A stretch of DNA of 10,844 nt from Candidatus Segatella papionis (GTDB lineage: Bacteria; Bacteroidota; Bacteroidia; Bacteroidales; Bacteroidaceae). The position numbers and the translations under genes were made by a program. The stretch lies in contig DBLF01000101.1 in assembly GCA_002297965.1 (NCBI GenBank), forward strand, positions 1-10,844. The letters are read 5' to 3'. The stretch's first letter is position 1; every line of letters begins with the position of its first letter. Under the pieces are notes generated by a model, which saw only the letters and a program-made list of their open reading frames with translations, searched no databases and had not been told where the DNA came from. Positions 5,966 through 10,844 of this stretch are shown one piece after another.

Positions 5966-7759
5966 TTAGTCAAGTTTCAGCACGGCGAGGAATGCCTTCT
6001 GTGGCACCTCTACGTTACCTATCTGCTTCATACGTTTCTTTCCCTTCTTCTGCTTCTCCAGCAATTTGCGCTTACGGCTCACGTCACCTCCATAACACTT
6101 GGCGGTAACATCCTTGCGCACCTGCTTCACTGTCTCGCGCGCCACAATCTTGGCACCGATGGCAGCCTGGATGGCTATGTCAAACTGCTGGCGTGGTATC
6201 AAGTCCTTCAACTTCTCGCACATTCGGCGACCGAAGCTCACGGCATTGTCACGATGGGTCAAAGTGCTCAGGGCATCCACAGGCTCTCCATTGAGCAGGA
6301 TGTCGAGCTTCACCAAGTCGGAAGGGCGGAAGGAGTCGATGTGATAGTCGAAGGAAGCATATCCCTTGGAGATGCTCTTCAACTTGTCATAGAAGTCGAT
6401 GACAATCTCTCCCAACGGCAACATGAAGTGTAACTCCACACGGTTTCCACTCACATATTCCTGGTTGATAAGCTCACCACGCTTGTCGAGACAGAGCTTC
6501 ATAATCGGACCAATATAGTCACACGAGGTGATGATGGTAGCTCGGATGTATGGCTCCTCGATATGGTCTATCATCGTTGGGTCTGGCAAACCGGAAGGAT
6601 TATGTACCTCCTTCTCGCCTCCCTGCTTGTCATATACCATATAAGATACGTTAGGCACGGTGGTGATGACATCCATATTGAACTCGCGATCCAAGCGCTC
6701 CTGCACAATCTCCATGTGGAGCAAGCCCAGGAATCCGCAACGGAAACCGAAGCCCAATGCCACGGAACTTTCTGGAGAGAAAGTGAGCGAAGCGTCGTTG
6801 AGCTGGAGCTTTTCAAGCGATGCTCTCAAGTTCTCATAGTCGCTAGGGTCGATAGGATAGACACCGGCGAAGACCATAGGCTTCACCTCCTGGAATCCGG
6901 CGATGGCCTTCTCGCATGGTCTTGCCACATGGGTGATGGTATCTCCCACCTTCACCTCGGTGGCGTTCTTGATGCCCGAGATGATGTAGCCCACCTCACC
7001 CGTACCCAGTTCGTTGCGAGGAATCATATCCATCTTCAGCACACCTATCTCGTCGGCGTCGTATTCCATGCCCGTATTGAAGAACTTCACCTTGTCACCC
7101 TTGCGAATCACGCCGTTCTCTATCTTGAAGTAAGCGATGATACCACGGAAGGAGTTGAACACGGAGTCGAAAATCAAGGCTTGCAATGGTGCCTTGTCGT
7201 CGCCCTCTGGGGCAGGCACACGGTTTACCACCGCCTCCAAGATGTCCTCCACACCCTCGCCAGTCTTACCCGAGGCACGCAGGATGTCCTCACGTTTGCA
7301 TCCGATGAGGTCGATGATTTCGTCCTCCACCTCGTCGGGCATAGCCGAAGGCATATCTATCTTGTTGATGACAGGGATGATTTCCAAGTCGTGCTCGATG
7401 GCCATATAGAGGTTAGAAATGGTCTGCGCCTGCACACCCTGGGTGGCATCCACCACCAAGAGTGCTCCCTCGCACGCTGCGATGGAGCGAGAAACCTCGT
7501 AAGAGAAATCGACGTGTCCCGGAGTATCGATGAGGTTGAGGATGTAAGTGTCTCCATCCTGCGCCTTATACTCCATCTGGATGGCGTGGCTCTTGATGGT
7601 GATGCCGCGCTCACGCTCCAAATCCATGTCGTCAAGCATCTGACCCTCAGTAATCTTGATGGTCTGAGTCTTCTCTAACAATCGGTCTGCCAGGGTACTT
7701 TTACCGTGGTCTATATGTGCAATAATGCAGAAGTTTCTTATCTTATTTATATTCTCCAT
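5966..7759 (-). CDS. lepA: Elongation factor 4 (back-translocating GTPase LepA)
   Basis: The 597-residue product has the usual LepA length. G-domain motifs are intact: AHIDHGKST at 14-22 (P-loop, with His18 rather than the classic Ala/Gly), RERGITIK at 49-56 (switch I), DTPGHVDF at 78-85 (switch II) and NKID at 132-135. EF-G-like domains II, III and V follow, and then the LepA-specific C-terminal domain from about 490, ending in a Lys/Arg-rich region and KAFLAVLKLD. LepA binds ribosomes and acts on stalled or mispositioned tRNA complexes; roles in initiation and 30S assembly have also been reported. EF-G's domain IV is absent, as expected for LepA. The start at 7759 gives MENINKIRNFCIIAHIDHGKST. 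A TATCTTTG promoter box lies about 25 bp upstream. A Crp-type regulator follows downstream. Confidence 0.97.
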   Translation of the reverse strand: MENINKIRNFCIIAHIDHGKSTLADRLLEKTQTIKITEGQMLDDMDLERERGITIKSHAIQMEYKAQDGDTYILNLIDTPGHVDFSYEVSRSIAACEGALLVVDATQGVQAQTISNLYMAIEHDLEIIPVINKIDMPSAMPDEVEDEIIDLIGCKREDILRASGKTGEGVEDILEAVVNRVPAPEGDDKAPLQALIFDSVFNSFRGIIAYFKIENGVIRKGDKVKFFNTGMEYDADEIGVLKMDMIPRNELGTGEVGYIISGIKNATEVKVGDTITHVARPCEKAIAGFQEVKPMVFAGVYPIDPSDYENLRASLEKLQLNDASLTFSPESSVALGFGFRCGFLGLLHMEIVQERLDREFNMDVITTVPNVSYMVYDKQGGEKEVHNPSGLPDPTMIDHIEEPYIRATIITSCDYIGPIMKLCLDKRGELINQEYVSGNRVELHFMLPLGEIVIDFYDKLKSISKGYASFDYHIDSFRPSDLVKLDILLNGEPVDALSTLTHRDNAVSFGRRMCEKLKDLIPRQQFDIAIQAAIGAKIVARETVKQVRKDVTAKCYGGDVSRKRKLLEKQKKGKKRMKQIGNVEVPQKAFLAVLKLD

Positions 7760-7782
7760 AAAATATTTCTCTCTTTGGAGTG

Positions 7783-7790
7783 CAAAGATA
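7783..7790 (-). promoter_or_regulatory. -7 box of the lepA promoter
   Basis: TATCTTTG on the minus strand matches the Bacteroidetes consensus TAnnTTTG and lies 23 bp before the lepA start codon. No clear TTTG is found 19 bp upstream; that position coincides with the -7 box of the opposite promoter. Together the two boxes form a perfect 10-bp inverted repeat (7782-7791 with 7803-7812). Confidence 0.65.
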
Positions 7791-7803
7791 CTGATTTTTT
7801 TTG

Positions 7804-7811
7804 TATCTTTG
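7804..7811 (+). promoter_or_regulatory. -7 box of the lipoprotein gene promoter
   Basis: TATCTTTG on the plus strand fits TAnnTTTG and lies 50 bp before the ATG at 7862. As with the lepA box facing the other way, no good -33 TTTG is seen at the expected distance; that spot is occupied by the lepA -7 box. The two promoters should therefore compete for polymerase. Confidence 0.6.
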
Positions 7812-7861
7812 CATAAAATATTGGAAATAATAGAGTTTTTTAGATAAAAAATAGAAAAATA

Positions 7862-8248
7862 ATGAAGAAAAAGTTGATTTACATCGTATTATTCGCCTCT
7901 TTGGTCGCTTCCTGCACAGAAAGTTTGGAAGACAAGGCGGTGCGTGAAGCTAAGGAATATACGGAGAAATACTGCCCTACTCCATTCGTGAACGACAGCA
8001 GAACGGATAGTGCCGTATTCGATAAAAACACTCGCGTTTTCACATATTTTATTACGCTACGCAACAAGGCGGACAACAAGAAGGCGATCGATGCCTGCAA
8101 GGATAAGCTGCATAAGATTCAGAAGGAAGCCCTCGACAACAACCCTGGGCTGAAGAATTACAAGGAAGCTCACTTCACCTTCCACTTCGTCTATCATTCG
8201 GCGAAGAATCCGCAAGAGATTCTCTTGGATGATACCTTCAAGTATTAG
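7862..8248 (+). CDS. Small predicted lipoprotein of unknown function
   Basis: The 128-residue product starts with a type II signal peptide: MKKK, a hydrophobic stretch at 5-16 and a lipobox LVASC with Cys18 as the expected lipidated residue. Mature residues begin CTESLED, with acidic residues soon after the cysteine, as often seen in Bacteroidetes lipoproteins. The rest (about 110 residues) mixes charged helix (KAVREAKEYTEKY, KKAIDACKDKLHKIQKEAL) with strand-like segments (VFTYFITL, AHFTFHFVY), and it contains further cysteines at about residue 38 and in DACKD. I do not recognise the family. It is transcribed divergently from lepA through back-to-back -7 boxes and ends just before a repeat array. 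It is likely anchored in the envelope; no enzymatic motif is visible. Confidence 0.82.
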   Translation: MKKKLIYIVLFASLVASCTESLEDKAVREAKEYTEKYCPTPFVNDSRTDSAVFDKNTRVFTYFITLRNKADNKKAIDACKDKLHKIQKEALDNNPGLKNYKEAHFTFHFVYHSAKNPQEILLDDTFKY

Positions 8249-8250
8249 CA

Positions 8251-8468
8251 TCCTACGAACAATTTTATCCTACGGGGAGTTAATCCTACGGGGAGTTAAT
8301 CCTACGGGAAATATTAATCCTACGGAACTTAAACGGAACTTGTAGATTACAAAATCACCCAAATCCGTATAAATTCCGTTTAAGTTCCGTAGGAGAATTT
8401 AAGTTCCGTAGGATTATATCCGTATAAATTCCGTTTAAGTTCCGTAAGAGAATTTAAGTTCCGTAGGA
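8251..8468. repeat. Mixed direct and inverted repeat array (TCCTACG / CGTAGGA units)
   Basis: TCCTACG occurs five times at 8251, 8268, 8284, 8300 and 8318, spaced 16-18 bp, and the second and third units are perfect 16-bp copies. The inverted unit CGTAGGA follows at 8388, 8407 and 8462, with a variant CGTAAGA at 8443. A 51-bp segment (8363-8413) is repeated at 8418-8468 with one mismatch and contains a 19-bp sub-period. Bases 8318-8340 pair with 8372-8394 at 22 of 23 positions, giving a strong hairpin with a 31-nt loop. The array fills the whole gap between two convergent genes, so it may serve as a two-way terminator or as a mobile-like repeat landing site. It encodes no protein I can support. 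Confidence 0.8.
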
Positions 8469-8471
8469 GAA

Positions 8472-8753
8472 TTAGTACCCCATTTCTTGCAAGGCAGTTG
8501 CCAACTGGTCTGGGCAACTGGTTGGCTTGTTGCCACACTTGATGCCTTTCAGTCTAGCGATGACTTCCTTCGCCTTCATACCACGTATCAAGGCGCAAAC
8601 ACCCTTGGTGTTGCCATCGCAACCACCGATGAACTGTGCGTCCTGCACACATCCATTCTCATCCATACTGATACAGATATACTTTGAGCAAGTGCCGTGA
8701 GTCTGGTAGGTCACCTTGGTCAACTTCTGCTTGTTATCTTCGTTCATTTCCAT
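8472..8753 (-). CDS. TSCPD domain-containing protein
   Basis: The 93-residue product is close to the usual 80-90 residues of stand-alone TSCPD proteins. It has the namesake TSCPD at 78-82 and conserved cysteines at 22 (HGTCS), 45 (GGCDGN), 53 (GVCALI), 73 (IKCGN) and 80; Cys27 and Cys35 are extra. The glycine-rich block FIGGCDGNTKGVC is typical. The domain also occurs at the C-terminus of some vitamin B12-dependent ribonucleotide reductases; the function of the free-standing form is not established, though its cysteines suggest metal binding (inference). A second ATG two codons in (8747) is an equally possible start. The gene follows yebC on the same strand, but a strong terminator separates them, so it probably has its own promoter, which I could not pin down. 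It ends 4 bp from the repeat array. Confidence 0.88.
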   Translation of the reverse strand: MEMNEDNKQKLTKVTYQTHGTCSKYICISMDENGCVQDAQFIGGCDGNTKGVCALIRGMKAKEVIARLKGIKCGNKPTSCPDQLATALQEMGY

Positions 8754-8785
8754 ACGCTAATCCATTTAAAATTCGGATATTTAAT

Positions 8786-8821
8786 AAAAATGTGGGAGCC
8801 TCTTTCACAAGAAACCCCCAC
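8786..8821 (-). terminator. Rho-independent terminator of yebC with a GNRA tetraloop
   Basis: On the minus strand a 13-bp stem, with three G-T wobbles and no mismatches (8821-8809 with 8804-8792), closes on a GTGA loop (a GNRA tetraloop in RNA). ATTTTTATT follows it. It lies 42 bp after the yebC stop. Confidence 0.88.
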
Positions 8822-8862
8822 CCATGCAATAACTAAATTATTTTTATAAAATTTTAAAACTA

Positions 8863-9606
8863 TTATTCTGCGGCTGCAGGTACCTCAGGCTTCATGTTGG
8901 TATAGACAGTCTGAACGTCGTCAAACTCCTCCAACTTCTCCACCATCTTGTCGATGGTCTCGCGCTCCTCGGCTGTTACATCCTTCAAGTCGTTAGGGAT
9001 GTAGGTGAACTCAGCACCTGTCACCTCGAAGCCCTCAGCCTCCAAGTGCTTCTGAATCTCGCCGAAGCTTGTTGGGGCACCGTAGATAGTTACCTCGTTG
9101 GTCTCCTCGTCCTCGTCGTACTCGTCCTCTACGCCGTAGTCGATCAAGTCGAGAATCAACTCATCCATATCCAAGCCTTCCTTCTTCTTGAATGTGAACA
9201 CAGCCTTGTGGTCGAAGAGGAAAGAAAGAGAACCTGTGGTACCGAGGTTGCCGCTGAACTTGTTGAACACACTGCGAACATCGGCAACAGTACGTGTGGT
9301 GTTGTCGGTCAAAGTGTCAACGAAGACAGCAACTCCGTGAGGGCCATATCCCTCGTATGTTACCTCCTTGTAATCGCTGGTATCCTTGCCCATCGCATTC
9401 TTGATGGCACGAGCGATGTTATCCTTAGGCATGTTCTCACGCTTACAGTTAGCGATGATGGCACGCAATGTTGGGTTATTCTCTGGCTCTGGACCGCCAG
9501 CCTTTACTGCGATTGCAATCTGCTTACCCAACTTAGTAAATGTCTTGGCCATGTGGCCCCATCTTTTCAGCTTTGTAGCTTTACGATATTCAAATGCTCT
9601 TCCCAT
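8863..9606 (-). CDS. yebC: YebC/PmpR (TACO1) family protein
   Basis: The 247-residue product matches the family length (about 240-250). The N-terminal block MGRAFEYRKATKLKRW then KTFTKLGKQIAIAVKAGG is the Bacteroidetes version of the YebC start. NPTLRAIIANCKRENMPKDNIARAIKNA at about 44-71 and the YEGYGPHGVAVFVDTLTDNTTRT block at about 84-106 are strongly conserved. An acidic segment (EDEYDEDEETNE) precedes the third domain, and the tail is Ala/Pro/Glu rich. Members have long been annotated as transcriptional regulators; mitochondrial TACO1 is a translational activator, and recent work ties bacterial members to ribosomes and proline-rich stalls, so a translation role is the better guess. It is 152 bp downstream of pheT on the same strand and ends at a strong terminator. 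No clear -7 box or Shine-Dalgarno sequence was found upstream. Confidence 0.95.
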   Translation of the reverse strand: MGRAFEYRKATKLKRWGHMAKTFTKLGKQIAIAVKAGGPEPENNPTLRAIIANCKRENMPKDNIARAIKNAMGKDTSDYKEVTYEGYGPHGVAVFVDTLTDNTTRTVADVRSVFNKFSGNLGTTGSLSFLFDHKAVFTFKKKEGLDMDELILDLIDYGVEDEYDEDEETNEVTIYGAPTSFGEIQKHLEAEGFEVTGAEFTYIPNDLKDVTAEERETIDKMVEKLEEFDDVQTVYTNMKPEVPAAAE

Positions 9607-9712
9607 TGGAATTTAATTTTAAATGTTTATCGTTTTGTTATTATATTTTCTTTTATCCAATTATGTTTCCGTCAGAAGATAAAAGCCAAGAACATCGCAA
9701 GGATGAAAACTT

Positions 9713-9739
9713 CAGACTTCTCAGACTTCTCAGACTTCT
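9713..9739. repeat. Three tandem 9-bp repeats between pheT and yebC
   Basis: CAGACTTCT occurs three times in perfect tandem (9713, 9722, 9731), with a degraded relative CAGACCTTT at 9752. An 8-bp inverted pair AGAAGATA / TATCTTCT (9674-9681 with 9739-9746) brackets the block, so a weak hairpin is possible in the pheT 3' region. No function is evident. Confidence 0.6.
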
Positions 9740-9758
9740 ATCTTCTAACTTCAGACCT

Positions 9759-10844
9759 TTAACGAAGCTCTGCATTGAGCTTGCCAGTCAGGTTGGCGAT
9801 GAGCTTCTTCATGATGGCATCTATCTGCTTATCATTCAGTGTCTTCTCCTCGTCCTGGAGGATGAAGTTCACTGCGTAGCTCTTCTTGCCCTCTGGCAGG
9901 TTCTTGCCCTTATATACATCGAAGAGCACCACGCTCTTGAGGAGTTTCTTCTCTGTCTGGTGGGCAATCTGCTCTATCTGTGCGAACTCCACGTTCTTAT
10001 CTACCAAGAGTGCGAGGTCGCGGCTCACGGATGGATACTTGCTGATGTCGGTATAGGTGAGGTTCACCTTCTTCACTGCCTTCATCAGGTTGTCCCAGTG
10101 CACGTCGGCATAGAACACATCCTGCTCGATGTCGAATGCCTTCTTGAGCTTGTGGCTCAAGATACCCAACTCTACCAACACCTTGCCTGGACGAGTCTCG
10201 TAAACCACACCCTTGGCGAAGATATTGTTGTCGCTGTGCTTGATGACCACATTGTTCTGTGGCATACCCACACGGCGAAGGATGTTCTCTACCACTGCCT
10301 TGAGCTCGTAGATGTTGCTCTGCTCGTCGGCGTGTGCCCAACTGCCCTCTACTCGCTTACCAGTGATGAAGAGAGAGAGGTGTGCCTCCTGGCTGTAAGC
10401 CTTGATAGGACTCTCGGCTGTCCATTTCTCCTTATTATATATATAGGTGTTACCCACCTCGAAGAACTTCAAGTTCTGGCTCTTGTGGTTGATATTGCGA
10501 GCCACGCTCTCCAAGCCACCGAACAACATGGTCTGACGCATCACGCCAAGGTCGGCGCTCAATGGGTTCATCACCTTCACGGTGCTCTCGTTAGGATACT
10601 TGTTGAGGTCGAAGTCTGTATAGTAGCTAGCCTTGGTCAACGAGTTGTTGAGGATTTCCATGAATCCCTCGCCCACCAACTGCTCTGCCACGATGTTCTG
10701 GCTGTGGTAAGCCTTGTCCTCGTCGCCCTGTACGGTGAGCGAGCTCTTGAGCTGTGTAGGAATCTCCACATTGTTGTAGCCGTAGATACGTAGGATGTCC
10801 TCCACCACGTCGCAAGGACGCTGCACATCCACACGATAAGCTGG
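9759..10844 (-). CDS. pheT: Phenylalanine--tRNA ligase beta subunit, C-terminal part
   Basis: 361 residues are visible; the reading frame stays open to the window edge (PAYRVDVQRP...), so the GTG at 10832 is internal and the full protein (about 800 residues or more in this family) starts outside. Order seen: the end of the B5 domain (DVQRPCDVVEDILRIYGYNN), then the class II-like core of the beta subunit (GEGFMEILNNSLT, VMNPLSADLGVMRQTM, FFEVGNTYIYN), and finally the ferredoxin-fold anticodon-binding domain over roughly the last 95 residues (KYPSVSRDLALLVD, LFDVYKGKNLPEGKKSYA, TLNDKQIDAIMKKL). The subunit pairs with PheS as an alpha2-beta2 enzyme that charges tRNA-Phe; the editing domain would lie upstream. 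pheS is not in view. yebC follows downstream on the same strand. Confidence 0.96.
   Translation of the reverse strand, partial: PAYRVDVQRPCDVVEDILRIYGYNNVEIPTQLKSSLTVQGDEDKAYHSQNIVAEQLVGEGFMEILNNSLTKASYYTDFDLNKYPNESTVKVMNPLSADLGVMRQTMLFGGLESVARNINHKSQNLKFFEVGNTYIYNKEKWTAESPIKAYSQEAHLSLFITGKRVEGSWAHADEQSNIYELKAVVENILRRVGMPQNNVVIKHSDNNIFAKGVVYETRPGKVLVELGILSHKLKKAFDIEQDVFYADVHWDNLMKAVKKVNLTYTDISKYPSVSRDLALLVDKNVEFAQIEQIAHQTEKKLLKSVVLFDVYKGKNLPEGKKSYAVNFILQDEEKTLNDKQIDAIMKKLIANLTGKLNAELR

Noticed and set aside
8268..8310. Fragment of 16S rRNA (TCCTACGGG resembles the conserved 16S stretch)
   Set aside because: The match is only 9-10 bases, is repeated three times, and the flanks do not continue as rRNA.
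8251..8468. CRISPR array
   Set aside because: Units are only 7-19 bp, appear in both orientations, and the sequence between them is repeated too, so there are no unique spacers; no cas gene is near.
10826..10832. GTG at 10832 as the start of pheT
   Set aside because: The frame stays open upstream with family-like residues (PAYR before VDVQRP) to the window edge, so the GTG is an internal Val codon.

Overview
The window reads as a piece of a Bacteroidales chromosome, most like Prevotella/Segatella. The evidence is the protein style of LepA, YebC, PheT and the FtsX-like permease, moderate GC in genes with AT-rich gaps, starts mostly without a Shine-Dalgarno sequence, and Bacteroidetes-type promoters (-7 box TAnnTTTG, with a TTTG-type -33 box at one of them). 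It is mainly a housekeeping region. No mobile element, CRISPR array, tRNA or rRNA was seen.

Layout, left to right. Plus strand: the 3' end of a PLP-dependent aspartate-type aminotransferase (1-233); a short inverted-repeat element (241-322); an FtsX/LolE-like ABC permease (335-1582); a terminator hairpin; then a two-gene operon of co-linear, paralogous AMP-binding acyl-CoA synthetase-like enzymes (1758-3425 and 3427-5091), followed by short tandem repeats and a strong terminator (5211-5246). Minus strand: a Crp/Fnr-type regulator (5281-5880) lying downstream of lepA (5966-7759). Divergent from lepA is a small predicted lipoprotein (7862-8248, plus). A dense forward and inverted repeat array (8251-8468) fills the gap between this lipoprotein and the convergent TSCPD-domain gene (8472-8753, minus). 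Further right on the minus strand are yebC (8863-9606), with a good terminator after it, and the 3' part of pheT (9759 to the window end).

Translation dominates the right half (lepA, yebC, pheT), and lipid or acyl activation plus envelope transport the left half. The most notable signal is regulatory. The promoter of the acyl-CoA synthetase pair carries two copies of the same dyad, TGCACA-N13-TGTGCA, centred 41 bp apart. One lies over the -33 element and the other runs from the -7 box to the start codon. This looks like a two-operator control region for a regulator not encoded in an obvious way here. The second notable signal is the repeat array at 8251-8468: five TCCTACG units followed by four inverted CGTAGGA units, including a 51-bp direct duplication.
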